Shown here piece by piece: positions 43,426 to 53,788 of a stretch of 64,000 nt of DNA (the first letter of the stretch is position 1; each line of letters begins with the position of its first letter). Location of the stretch: positions 1,077,388 through 1,141,387 of the forward strand of contig PHFE01000008.1 of NCBI GenBank assembly GCA_002796755.1, read 5' to 3'. The DNA is from Paracorniculantispora psalliotae (taxonomy: Eukaryota; Ascomycota; Sordariomycetes; Hypocreales; Cordycipitaceae). The translations under genes and the position numbers were made by a program. The notes beneath the pieces are model-generated. The model was given only the letters and a program-made list of their open reading frames with translations, made no database searches and was not told the origin of the DNA.

Positions 43426-44526
43426 CTAATCTTGTAATGCGTCTAGCCAAGGATGACGTAACATCTTCTCAGCATCAGGCCTCTCAGCAGGGTCCAGCTT
43501 CATGATAAATCGAAGAAAAGACGCGAAGTCCTCGCGCTCTTCCGTATTCAACCCTTCTAACACTATTTCTGAAGCCAAATGTCGGTACTTGTAATCGGGC
43601 GTGAAACCAATGATTGTCCCGTCGTTGGTAAAAATGGACGCGACCACCTCAGGATCACCATTGACGAGTACCCTCCTTGGAAATAGACCGAACGAGTCCA
43701 CCATCTGCGCCAGATGCATTCGGAAGCTGTACTTTTCGGTTCCATCGGCTGCTATAATCGCCACTGAAAATAGTCGAATCGCGCGAAAGACCTCCAAAAC
43801 GACACAACCAAAGTTACACCAGTCGGTTGTCTCGTCCCAGGCGGCTTTGATGAGCACCTCGGGCGCCTGAAGCGCGAGCGGCTGGATATGCTCCGACAAG
43901 TGTCCGTCTTTCCAACTGGCTACGCCCCAGTCCCCCAGCACGACGCTGAATCCATCGATGCTGTCGCTCATGTGGAAATAGTAACGCCGGAGTGAACGCG
44001 AGGGGATAGGCACATAAACATAAGGGACTTCGCGGTCTTGGTGTGACGGTTTTTCTTCTTCCAAGTAGCGCTTCAATAGAGTGCGATCGCGGATCTGTAC
44101 CAAAATGTTGCTCGGTTGGATATCTATCGCGTTTAGTTTATTTGACCCACGTCAAAAAGGTGAGATGTGCTGACCTGTGTGTATAACACCCTGGTCATGG
44201 GCGTAATCAAGCGCAAGAACAATTTCGATGGTGAACCGTCGCATGGCGTAATACGGGACGAGGCTCCCCTCAAACCACGCCACAAAACTGCGCAAGGTCT
44301 CTTCCATCAGGGGAAAAACAAGGCATACATGTTTTCCGTTTGGTCCTTGGATCTCAAAGTCGTCTAGCAGATGACAGATGAAAGGATAGCCCGCCATGGA
44401 GCGTTTGCCGTCGCGAAGGTGTTTCAATATTTCTCGCTCACATATATCCTTGTCGGTGTAATAACACTCAACGCTTAGCACCTTCGACGCGACACATTGA
44501 TGCTCATGTCCGCATATTAGCACCAT
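43426..44526 (-). CDS. SRPK-like protein kinase lacking the glycine-rich loop
   Basis: Exon 1 is 44526-44175 and exon 2 is 44123-43426, giving 349 aa. The product starts inside the kinase N-lobe. The ATP-binding Lys is present (VASKVL, about residue 15). The catalytic loop reads HTDIQPSNIL (Asp about 118), the Mg motif is DWG (182-184) in place of DFG/DLG, APE is at 204-206, and the last helix reads RFIMKLDPAERPDAEKMLRHPWL. HTD and the SRPK-type C-lobe place it among the expanded fungal SRPK-like kinases. No GxGxxG strand is encoded upstream, so it is either truncated, missing a distant first exon, or a pseudokinase. A minisatellite lies immediately upstream. An acceptor ATGAG with a TGCTAAT branch near 44507 suggests an original upstream exon. 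Confidence 0.7.
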
Positions 44527-44584
44527 GAAATATAAAGACTGACTGTAATGTTATCTGTACGTTGAGCGAAGGCGCGAACCCAAA

Positions 44585-44735
44585 AGCCGAGAATCGAGAT
44601 GTAAGAGAGGGAATCCAAGAGAATCGGGAGGTAAGAGAGAGAATTTAAGAGAGTTGAGGGAAATTGAGACGTAGGAGAGGAGAATTAAGAGAATCGAGAC
44701 GTAAGAGAGGGAATCCAGGAGAATCGAGATGAGGA
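44585..44735. repeat. Purine-rich ~30-bp minisatellite upstream of the kinase
   Basis: About five degenerate units of the type GAGAATCGAGA(T/C)GTAAGAGAGG followed by GAATCCAA or a variant. Confidence 0.85.
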
Positions 44736-44833
44736 ATCGGAGAAGTACAAATAGCTATATTGCACACGTCACAACCGCGCCGTGTTTTTGCTGGCGCACG
44801 AGCGTTCTGGTTGACCTCTCGAAGTGGTTGTTT

Positions 44834-45358
44834 TTACGCATTTCGATGTTGTGTGCGTATCTCGCCAGCCCTGAACCCCTGACAAGAGAGGCACTTGGAG
44901 GATTTCTTCCGGTCGACATCATTGTGCTGTGATAGAGGCGTAAATGTGTCGCCAGCACGGAATCTTTGACGGCTGCTGCCGTCATGAGCGAAGGTTTTGA
45001 AGATATCGTCCACCAGGCGCTCTCGCCACTTGACCTGCCTCTTGACCGCGCCCCAAGTAGGCTTTTTGAAGCATCGAAGTAAAAAGCTGTTGACAAGCGA
45101 TATTTCTAGCAGAAATTTCCACGCCATCGCATGCCAATTTCCCTTAGGCGTCTGAGGAAGGTTCACAATAGAGGCATTCTTAAAAGGGATGGCGAAAGGC
45201 TTGAATTCTGACGTATTTGGCGCCTGCGACGGTGCGTCTAGAGGTGGTCGCGACTGTGGAGGTGCCTCGATCTCAACGTAGGCGTCATCACCTATTGGCC
45301 CGGAATGTGCCTTATCGAGACACTCGAAAAACTCAAAATCACAGTCAATTAAAGACAT
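44834..45358 (-). CDS. Hypothetical protein (174 aa), weak support
   Basis: The open frame starts MSLIDCDFEFFECLDKAHSG and is rich in acidic and Pro residues at the N terminus. A Trp/Phe-containing central part (WHAMAWKFLLEISLVNSF) and a basic C terminus follow. No family is recognised. It lies 300 bp upstream of the truncated kinase on the same strand and 175 bp from the MITE-like element. It could be a real accessory gene or a gene remnant. Confidence 0.3.
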   Translation of the reverse strand: MSLIDCDFEFFECLDKAHSGPIGDDAYVEIEAPPQSRPPLDAPSQAPNTSEFKPFAIPFKNASIVNLPQTPKGNWHAMAWKFLLEISLVNSFLLRCFKKPTWGAVKRQVKWRERLVDDIFKTFAHDGSSRQRFRAGDTFTPLSQHNDVDRKKSSKCLSCQGFRAGEIRTQHRNA

Positions 45359-45532
45359 ACTGTCAGTGGTTCAAATGATATCTTTTTCTTTAACAATAAA
45401 ATAGGGGAATGTAGTGATAATTTGTTTAGCGTTGCTTGCTCCTTCCGCCTGTCAAAGTGATACGCTACACACTAACATCGACTTCTCTATGGAAATGTGT
45501 TTAAAGTGATGCAGTGTACGCTATTAATACAG

Positions 45533-45767
45533 TACTATTGTTTTGCGCAAATTTAGCTTCACCTTACACTCTCTATAGTTGAAGTTTAGCACCCACTGCC
45601 AGCGCTAAAACACTGGTTAATAGCGGGTGACTCCAGCCTCAGGTGCCTGTTAATTAGCGTGATGGCCTAAAAACGCCCACTAACACAGCTTGCTTTTAGC
45701 AGCTATAGCACTTACCAATTTTGAAACACAGAGATTACAGGGTAAAGCTGTTTTGCGCAAAATAGTA
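45533..45767. mobile_element. MITE-like element with ~35-bp terminal inverted repeats
   Basis: The left end (TACTATTGTTTTGCGCAAATTTAGCTTCACC...) and the reverse complement of the right end (TACTATTTTGCGCAAAACAGCTTTACC...) align over about 35 bp with a few mismatches. The 235-bp element has no coding capacity. A second, right-truncated relative lies at 28868-29040. Both ends carry the palindromic core TTTGCGCAAA. The TACTAT/ATAGTA outer bases are counted inside the repeats, and no clear target-site duplication was identified. Confidence 0.7.
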
Positions 45768-46548
45768 TAATAAATCATATTAATATAATAATAAAAGTAG
45801 ATACAAATTCAGTACAATCGGCTCAACTACGCCACCGCGATGGTCACTCTTGAGATTCTCTTCTATTGTCGTCCCCTGCGCGCCTTTCACGGCGCTCCGC
45901 CTGTCGACGTCTCCTATTTGCGACTCAGTCCGATGTCCTGAGACTTACTTACCCCATGGACTTGCTCAACATGGCTTCAGAAATGATCCACATGGACAAA
46001 CTTCTCCTATACTTACTATTTATGTAGGTAGATCTGGTGGGCTACCACCCACAATATGTTTGCTGAGATGTTTCTGGAAGTATAGGTCAGCTTGTAGCGG
46101 AGCGCTGAGGGCCTTGCACCGCAATTTGATTGATTGACATTAGAGCGGCGCTGCCATCACTTAGTTGCGGGATTGTTGGTTTGATATGCTCACACACAAT
46201 CTGCTGCCGCCGCCACCGCTGGAGTGCTTTCAACTTGTCTGCGGGTCTGAGCGGAGAGGGTTATCATTGGCTTAGTATTGAGAACACGGACTGCCCGTTG
46301 GATTCACGCTTCTATAATTATTTTGGCGAGCTAAATGATACAGTTGGATGCTCACAAGGTTGGTACTCTGTGGGAAAGCACCTGCTTGTGGTGGGCTAAC
46401 GAGTTAGGCAGGAACGGCAAATTGGAAATATATAACCTCATAACTTTAATTGGATACCTGGTCTTGATGTCTGAATATTGCATGCTGGATCTGAGTACCG
46501 TGTTGCCTATATGTGTGCCGCTGTCACAGCCTGTGATTTGACAGTATA
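45768..46548. other. Spacer downstream of the beta-lactamase-like gene
   Basis: AT-rich directly after the MITE, then unremarkable. No supported gene. Confidence 0.35.
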
Positions 46549-47964
46549 TTACTTCTTCTTCAAGATAGTAGCATCTTCACCGCCTCTCTGTAGACGGACA
46601 GCTTTCTCGCCATCTTTTTCGAAGAGCTTCATGCTCATCAGCATACCTTCGAGAACAAAATCAACAGGGTCCTTTCCCTCGCCGCCTCGCCGAGAGCCGA
46701 CAGCAGGCAGCAGCCGAATCTCGCCGATGCCATTGTATATAAGTATAGGGAGCCCATGTTCATTCTCGCTCACAATATAAGAATGGAGATTTTCGTCTTC
46801 CCATGCTCCCTTCCATTCTTTCCACGTCTCGCCGGCCTCCTCGGTTGGATGGCCAAGCTCTACCTTGGTGAACGAGTAGGCTGGGTTCGGCCATCCCTTG
46901 AGGCCGGCAATGGCAGAAAATACTTGACATAATGCGGAATAACCACCGCTTGAATTAGTCATAACGGCTATTCCTGATTTTCTAGGAACCTCCTTGTCAC
47001 CTTGTTTGGCATATCCGGCCGCGTGACACAGGTAGCCAGGTTCGTTGGAGCCGCTGTGGCCAAACGCGACCTTATCCTCATCAAAGGTTTCCCATCCCAA
47101 CCCCATATGGCCATCTACCTCTTTAATCATCTCTCTAGCCGTGGCCTGGCGGAGTAAGCCACCGTCGCCAGACAGCGAGCACTGTACATCATGGATGGCC
47201 CGTAGCAAGTCTGCTGGTGTCGACCATAGCCCAGCGGCCGCCAATTCTGGGAGATGATGGTGTTCCGCAGGGGTCCGCATGTGGCCATTCCAGTGCACCT
47301 TGGCTGCGTTGTTCTCGCTGGCGGGTAACGGGCTGTAGAAGGATGACGCCATTCCTAACGGCTGCAAGACTAGCTCGCGCATCAGTTCACGGTACTCCTT
47401 GCCGACAACAGCCTCAAGAATGAGCTGGAGCAGAACAGTTCCTGAGCCAGCATACGAATATTTATGCCCGGGCAGCGACCTCATTCGGAATCGAACCGTG
47501 TTTGCCGGCACGGCGCCAGCCAGAATCTCGCTCATGCTGGGTATTGTGTTCGTCCCAGGGTAACCGGGGAAGCTGGAGGGTGTGAGACCAGCCGTATGGC
47601 TCAGCAGCTGCTTCACAGTGATGGCTTCAACCAGGGGCTGCTGACCGACCGGTGAACCTTCAGCTACGATATCGAGGTAGTTTCTCGGCAGCACCTCGCG
47701 GAGCGTGCTCGAGAGCTTCAGCCGTCCGTCGTCGACGAGCTTCATGACAGCAAGGGCGTTGATGGCCTTGGATATGCTGCATGCCTGAAACTTTGTGTCG
47801 ATATTATCGCCTACGACAGAATAGCATCGAGTTGACAAGATGCCGTCGTCGAGAATGGCCACTGATGCTGATGGGCAGCCGAGCTCTGCCAGACAAGCTG
47901 CCACGCTGTCGTGGTGTGGGAAATTGCCCAGCATCAGCGCCTCAAATTCGTCAAAAATAGCCAT
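46549..47964 (-). CDS. Beta-lactamase/transpeptidase-fold serine hydrolase (class C-like)
   Basis: The single-exon protein is 471 aa and has no signal peptide. The SxxK motif is SISK (Ser about 63, Lys about 66), the second motif is in GHKYSYAGSG (Tyr about 169), and HSG is at about 303-305 (FGHSGSNEPG). VKQLLSHTAGL (118-127) is the hallmark of the beta-lactamase-related family. Fungal members include esterases, acyltransferases and transesterases such as those in secondary metabolism. The C-terminal region is longer than that of minimal enzymes and contains the lipocalin-like strand segment found in some. The substrate is unknown. It stands alone in a repeat-rich region. Confidence 0.9.
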   Translation of the reverse strand: MAIFDEFEALMLGNFPHHDSVAACLAELGCPSASVAILDDGILSTRCYSVVGDNIDTKFQACSISKAINALAVMKLVDDGRLKLSSTLREVLPRNYLDIVAEGSPVGQQPLVEAITVKQLLSHTAGLTPSSFPGYPGTNTIPSMSEILAGAVPANTVRFRMRSLPGHKYSYAGSGTVLLQLILEAVVGKEYRELMRELVLQPLGMASSFYSPLPASENNAAKVHWNGHMRTPAEHHHLPELAAAGLWSTPADLLRAIHDVQCSLSGDGGLLRQATAREMIKEVDGHMGLGWETFDEDKVAFGHSGSNEPGYLCHAAGYAKQGDKEVPRKSGIAVMTNSSGGYSALCQVFSAIAGLKGWPNPAYSFTKVELGHPTEEAGETWKEWKGAWEDENLHSYIVSENEHGLPILIYNGIGEIRLLPAVGSRRGGEGKDPVDFVLEGMLMSMKLFEKDGEKAVRLQRGGEDATILKKK

Positions 47965-48833
47965 TGTGTACTCGTGGGAGATTTCCTAACTAAAAGTTGA
48001 AACTTTAAATTTAGCTGGAAAATGTGAGAGAAGAAAAAGACATGAGCTTGTCGCTTTGGCCGTAGGCTTCCAATGGCGCCGTTTTAAGCCACAGCCTACT
48101 GGAACCTTTGGTAGGCGACTAGTACTTTTGGCGGCCAAACAATCAATAATGGCCCACTTTGTAGGATTAATATACAGCCTCTGGCGTACGTACTCAGGAA
48201 GCTGTAGCCTTGTTTGAGTGTGACGGGTATCCGTCGGCCGATACAGAGGTGCCCAAGCTCGTGACCGGCCCGTCGCGAACCTGCCCAACCCGTCCCCACG
48301 ATACCCGCCCTCAGCCTTGCAGCCCCAGCAGATAACGCAACGTTCTTGTTCAACCGGCTATGCTACCCATCACTGGCTCAGCAATTACTCAAATATCGTC
48401 TAGAATCTTCATCGGCTGGTCTGGCTTCTACAGCCATACCGCGCCCGACTTGCCTGCCATGCCTTCACCATGGACAACGCTACAAGAGCGGGTTATCTAC
48501 TGAACACATCGACAAAAGGCTTTTGAATCGCTGTAGCACCTCCAAACTACTCAGGTAAAGCACGCGGGGAAGCGGGACAGGAAGTGGGGGTGCGTAGGAC
48601 GTTAGTTAGGATTCGTCATGGCCTTTTGTGGGAGTGGCCTCAGAAGTCGGGCGCACCACAGAAGCGCTCTTTCCTCCATCAACGCAATTTGCTCCATTAT
48701 CAATAACTGCTCCACGCGACATTATCCGTCGAGCCACTGGAAAGATTACTTCTTTTACGTGGCAAGTTTCATCATTTCTGACTGACAGCTTATCCAGCCA
48801 ACCTGCTCCAGCCGACCTGGCTTCAGCCAACCT

Positions 48834-48910
48834 GCATGGCGTATCCCAATGCATGGCGTATCCCAATGCATGGCGTATCCAGTGCATGGCGTATCCCAGT
48901 GCACGGCGTA
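48834..48910. repeat. 17-bp tandem repeat, about 4.5 units
   Basis: The unit is GCATGGCGTATCCCAAT. The first two copies are identical. Later copies read ...CCAGT, and the last one starts GCACGGCGTACCT. Confidence 0.95.
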
Positions 48911-49011
48911 CCTACGGACACTAGTACACAAGCCACATTAGCTTACGAATACCAGGCTAAGCTCTAGTCGGATGCATAGAGTTCCTTTGAGAGTATTAAG
49001 TGTCTGCCAAT

Positions 49012-49220
49012 TCAGCCAACCACGACGCTTTTGCCGCGTGCGCAGCTTCTCGTACGAGCGCATTTAAGTTCAGGAAGGGCGTATTTCCGCGAAGTCAGCC
49101 AATCAGCGTTGTTTTCTCGTACGAGAGCCTGCGCGAGAGTCAGCCCTGGTAGGGAATCGGCCAATCAGACAGTTTGCAGAGCGTTCTCGCACGAAAGCCC
49201 GCGCAAGAGCATCTCAGGTA
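49012..49220. repeat. Three degenerate 65-75-bp repeats containing CCAAT and TCTCGTACGAGA cores
   Basis: Each unit has (T/G)C(A/G)GCCAA(C/T)CA, then a TTCTCG(T/C)ACGA(G/A)(C/A)GC core. Units 2 and 3 continue with GC(C)YGCGC(G/A)AGAG. Starts are near 49012, 49094 and 49157. Confidence 0.75.
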
Positions 49221-49254
49221 CGGCGTAGCCTACCACATGGCGTAGTTAGAGCCA

Positions 49255-49450
49255 TTCTTCACATACCACGAAGGTATAATTAACTAAGTTATTAGTATAG
49301 TACGGACGTCTATATCCTTATTTAGTAGAAAAATAAACATTATAAGTAAGTATTACTCTATAAATAAAGTAGCATTTCTAACCCGTCCTGTTAACCTAGT
49401 AAGCTCAATAGAGATTTACAACGCCACCGTAAGCTAACTGTTTATAGGAT
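49255..49450. repeat. AT-rich decayed block
   Basis: It is dominated by TA/AT dinucleotides with no open frame, unlike its GC-balanced flanks. The appearance is that of RIP-mutated repeat DNA. Composition indices were not computed. Confidence 0.45.
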
Positions 49451-50462
49451 AAAGTCTACCCTCCCGTTGTGAGAAGGACGCCGCTAGATTTCGAGATGTT
49501 ACACTAGAGTTTCCGCAAAGCGGCAGTTAGACGATATGTAACTGCACCTGAAAAACGATGTCAGCGAGCACCAACACACCAGGCTTGGAGTTTCTGCTGG
49601 CAAGCTTCTGTCTAGTCGCTTCAATTAATCACCAGCTACACAAGAACATTGACTCCAGACGTTCTGATGTACCTCGTTCCTCGCTTAAGGAATTTTGGGT
49701 ATAAGCGGTCAATGGCTGAACTTCAAACTAGCTCTACAACGCCACAGCGTGACTAAGCGGGAGACTTCCAGTGCAGTGTAGCAGTTGGTGATACTTTCCA
49801 GTAGCTTCAGACGACCACCTGTTGCCTACGGGCAACACTGAATAGCAGCGCTTTGGTCCGTAGGAATGCTAATGTAGGTTTTGGTCGCTAAAATACATTT
49901 CCGGGATTATTAACTCTCTTTCCGAAGCTCGCAGCTGATCGATCTTTCTGCGTATCCTTGGTGCGCATTGTGAGTGACCACTGAGATTCACGAATGAGAG
50001 GTTCTTGGACGACGCTGTCGAATCGTCCAAGCCAAGGACTTGGCGCTTCGATTGGGGCGACGGCGGGTCGAGGTATCTTGCAGGTTTGGATGTTGCGTAG
50101 CGTAGGTAGAAGCGGGTAACCGATCGTTTGTCCTGTATCCAGGTGAATGTATTATATGCTTCGTCGAAATCAACTATATGCAGCCCCAGCTGTGTCTGGG
50201 CTCGACGTCAAATGCTACACTGTTTTGACAAGTGGCAAAAACGCCGTACAAACGCCCACTTTCCCATCCAATCTTCATACACAATATGCTTTAACCTAAC
50301 ATCGTCAGTAACGCTCGTTCGAGGGGAGACTGTCTTTATTTCCCCTTCTTGTCCCTTTTCTTCTTTAGCAAAAACTCCAGACGATTGCAGTTTTGCTTCT
50401 CCATTCTATCGATCTACTGGGAAGTTAGGTCTGCGATACATCCTCAACGGGGCGGTACTTAC

Positions 50463-50683
50463 TCGCGCTTACTGGCTCGCATCAGCCAAACGGTGGAATA
50501 GGCGCCGCATCCAAGCTTGTTGCAGACAACATAACGGCCGTTGAAGATGTCATCCACATAAACAGGATGAAATCCACCTGTTCTGTAGGCGGTACATCCT
50601 TCTTCGATGCTGCAATTCCCAGAAGCTCCCTGCCTATCCATAGTTGACATGTTTTTGTCGAAACACTTAGTGCCTTTGGGCAA
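50463..50683 (-). pseudogene. Isolated N-lobe exon of an SRPK-like kinase
   Basis: The frame encodes YRTGGFHPVYVDDIFNGRY followed by a glycine-rich loop (KLGCGAYSTVWL, G-x-G-x-x-S-x-V). It ends at a good donor (GTAAGT at 50462). Family genes continue with the VALK strand in the next exon. No such sequence follows on the minus strand for at least 500 bp. This is therefore an orphan first exon, either a remnant or separated from its gene by insertion. Confidence 0.7.
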
Positions 50684-51248
50684 ACTGCTAGGTCGGATCC
50701 ACGACCTAGCCGTTTTGTAACGGGAGCGCAGAGTCGCACAAGCTGGTACCAGAGGGGGAGAGCTTGTAATTCAGTTTCAGTTTTCATTTCATTATTACAT
50801 AGGGAGATATTAGTGTAATAGTCATCGTTGGTGACTCTTTTTTTCCTGGCGCACGATGTCCACCGGTCGCAGCAATCTTGAAGAGGCTTCTTTGGCTGAG
50901 CAGCAGGTTGAGCAGCAGGCTGCGAGCTACTCACAGACCAACTAACACGCCCGCTGTCCCGCAAGTCACGGACGCCACAGCGCTGTTGCAATTCCCCAGC
51001 AGGAATGAAGGACGGCTGCCCCCTTTCGACTGAGCAGGTTCGTTCTGGTAACTGCGATCGGCAATGGCCATTCTTTGACTCTATTCGTTTCTTTTCGTGC
51101 CGCGCATTTCGCCAATAATTTTAGTAACAGAGTTGTAAATCGCCTTCAGAGCGTTCAGTCTTAACCAATCAAGTAAACCGCAGTAACAATGCGCAGCGGA
51201 GGCAGATGAGGTCTTGTTTAGTCGCCACAGAGTCTCCAACACAAAAAT
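50684..51248. other. Spacer between the kinase fragment and the Zn2Cys6 gene
   Basis: Small frames only. Nothing supported. Confidence 0.35.
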
Positions 51249-53398
51249 TTACTTGTCGCCCGTCGCGGCCTCCGGCAGTATCCAGTCAAAGGTTCCCAAC
51301 ATGTCAAATCCGAAATCCTTCATGCTGATGTCCATTTCTGCGCCCCAGTCTACTGTGTCTACGGCCGCCTCCAGCGGATTCGCCGCTAAGTTGAGCGTCT
51401 CGTCCAGCACCCTCTGAATCACCCGCCGCACGCACGAGCTCAGCTCCCTGTTGGGCGTCAGCGGCTTGACCCAGTCCAGAAAGCCGCTGAACAGACACAT
51501 CATCTGAATTACCTCCGACCGAGAGGTTCCCGTGGCCATTGCCCCGCTCTCCGCGAGGGGACGCAGCAGATGGAGACACAGGATGCCGGCCGCCGGCGCG
51601 CCGTAGCCCATGACAATCCACTCGCAGTCGTACATACCAATCACCCGGTCTCGGTGCGTCCAGAAGATCAGCGTCGTCGACACAAGCTGGGCGCTGACCT
51701 GGAGAAGCGCGAGGCTGAGGGTCGCGTTGTCGGCGCGGCAGAGCAGGCGCTCGATGAGAAAAACATTCTGCAGGTACTCAAGTTGAATTAGAATCTTGGC
51801 ATAGAGTGTTGGGCCGGAATAAACCAGATCTTCCAGTTCTTCGGCCTCGAAGAGTAAGAATGACGGGAACTGTTGTCTGGCAGTTTCTTGCTCACTACGG
51901 AGTTTTCTGGCGACATATTGGTTAGTCTGGTGCTCGCACCGTAGCCACAAGGCAAGATGACTTACAAAAGCTCTGGTATATTGATGGCTCCCTCGGCTTG
52001 CAAGTTGAAACTCAATATGGAGTCTCGGATGAATCCCATCTGAGCTCTCGCGCGCAAGAGCGTGCTGGAATAAATCTTGCCCGCTGTATTCCAGCCGAAT
52101 TCATCCACTAGGTCATCTCGCCATGGAGTAATTCCCAATAAAACCTCATCAGATAAATCTAGAGGAAGGGGCGTAGACACAAACCTTCGCGACAGCATAG
52201 GTGGCCGGCCGGCGTAGGTCGACACTACTTTGTCACCGTGAAATACCTTGCCGAATAGACGTCTCTTGATCTGGGTACAGATCCCAATATCATTCATATC
52301 CCCTTTGATGGCATGAAACCCAAGGTAAGTCAGCAGGCTTATAACCTCTCCATGTAACCTTGAGTGTTGAAGGCCTGCGAATACGTAAGTCAAGGTATCG
52401 CCGATTTCTTTTTGCATCGTCAACTTACTTTCATCCCCAGAAATTATCGACTCAAGACACTCCTGCGTGTACAATAAATGAAGCAAAAGCGTATTGGCAC
52501 TTGCTGTACTTCTCGTAATCTCCACAGCGTCCCAGGCACAGTCTCTGAATTTGACAACCTGATCGGCAAACGGCTTGATGCCGCCCGCAGCAAATCTTTT
52601 ACTCTGGCCAAGTTCAACGGTTCCAAATGACCAGTGCGTGAATAATATGCCCAACCCTTCCCATCTCATATATGTACCCGTGAAACTGTCAAGCCAGAGC
52701 CTTGGGTCGGTATAGTCTTCCCGCAACGGATAGGCGCTGTTCTCGGATATTTTTGTGGCAAGCCGAACAAGCGACTCAGTTGAGCGATTGCCTTCCAGTT
52801 CCTTTCCAAACGTATCCCACAGCGAGTCGTGCATCCGCCTCGTCGCAAGCCTGCACCAGGCGTCGTTGGGATTGACGTGGGCTTCGGAGATCTCGTATGC
52901 CTGGGCCTTGGGCGGGATGGCGCGCAGGATTCTCATCGCGGCTTCGTATGTCCGCGCGTTGCACATGATGGGTGATTGAGACCCCTTAATCTTTGAGTTT
53001 GTCGGTGTGTCGTCAAAGTCCCCCATCGGCGAAGTCGTGGAAATGCTGGACTGTGCTTCGTGCATTGCATGCTTGTAACTGGTAGCCCCGAGATAGCCCT
53101 CGTGCGTCGGCGCTGTGAGCAGCGTCGGCGCTGAGGCATCTTGCCGAACAGAATCCTGAGAAAGAGGAGCAGAGGCATTCTGATTTAAGCGCCACCCATA
53201 TTGCGTGCTGGCGGGATAAATGCAGGCACTGGCGTTGCTGCCCGATTTACAACGTGAGCAGACTGGCATCCGATGGTCGCAAGCCACCTTGCGCGCGCGA
53301 CAGGGTTCGCAGGCCTGCGGGCGACCGTTGCGGCGGCGCGGCGCTATGCCGCTGCGTACGGTATCTGGATGAGACGACATATTATCATGAGCTGTCAA
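51249..53398 (-). CDS. Zn2Cys6 fungal transcription factor with fungal_trans-like middle region
   Basis: Exon 1 is 53398-51966 and exon 2 is 51906-51249, joined by GTAAGT...CGCCAG with a GACTAAC branch, giving 696 aa. The zinc cluster is at about 30-62: ACEPCRARKVACDHRMPVCSRC, ending SACIYP, with six Cys in order. The middle (about 190-450) contains the fungal_trans pattern, including WEGLGILFTHWSFGTVELGQ, IGICTQIKRRLFGKVFHGDK and GRPPMLSRRF. The C-terminal exon is helical. The short N-terminal head before the cluster is basic. Such factors usually regulate carbon, nitrogen or secondary metabolism. The targets here are unknown. Confidence 0.9.
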
Positions 53399-53788
53399 TA
53401 AACCTCAAGCAAATAAGCCAACGGCTCTTTTAATGATGCGCCGGAGAAGTTTCTCGGCTGCGAGGGTCAACATCAGGCTGTCATTCATAGTGGCCGGCGC
53501 TCGGCGCTCGGCTTCAATTTGGTGCCGGCGGCGATAAATGACACATGCATGTTGAGTCGTAGTTGTTCTCATACTAAAAGCGTAGCACAACTAAGTATAT
53601 CTGATTCGTTTTTTTTTTCTCGGAAGAAACAGTATTTCTCCATTCTGGACTTTCCGCACCGCAAGTTAGGATACTCCAGAATCTCGCTGCTCCAGCAAGC
53701 ATGGGGTCTGCATGAGTGACATCGCCAAAGGATCTCTTAACAAAGGTGTGTGAAGATTGAAAAAAAAAACCCCCCACGGCTTTCCTTA
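53399..53788. other. Spacer upstream of the Zn2Cys6 gene
   Basis: Upstream region of the factor at 51249-53398. T and C homopolymers near 53610 and 53770 are the only notable feature. Confidence 0.35.

Larger units (their letters stand above)
47965..50462. other. Repeat-rich intergenic region with AT-rich decayed DNA
   Basis: It contains a 17-bp tandem repeat (48834-48910), three about 65-75 bp CCAAT-type repeats (49012-49220) and an AT-rich block at 49255-49450 that looks like RIP-decayed transposon sequence. No gene is supported. Confidence 0.5.
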
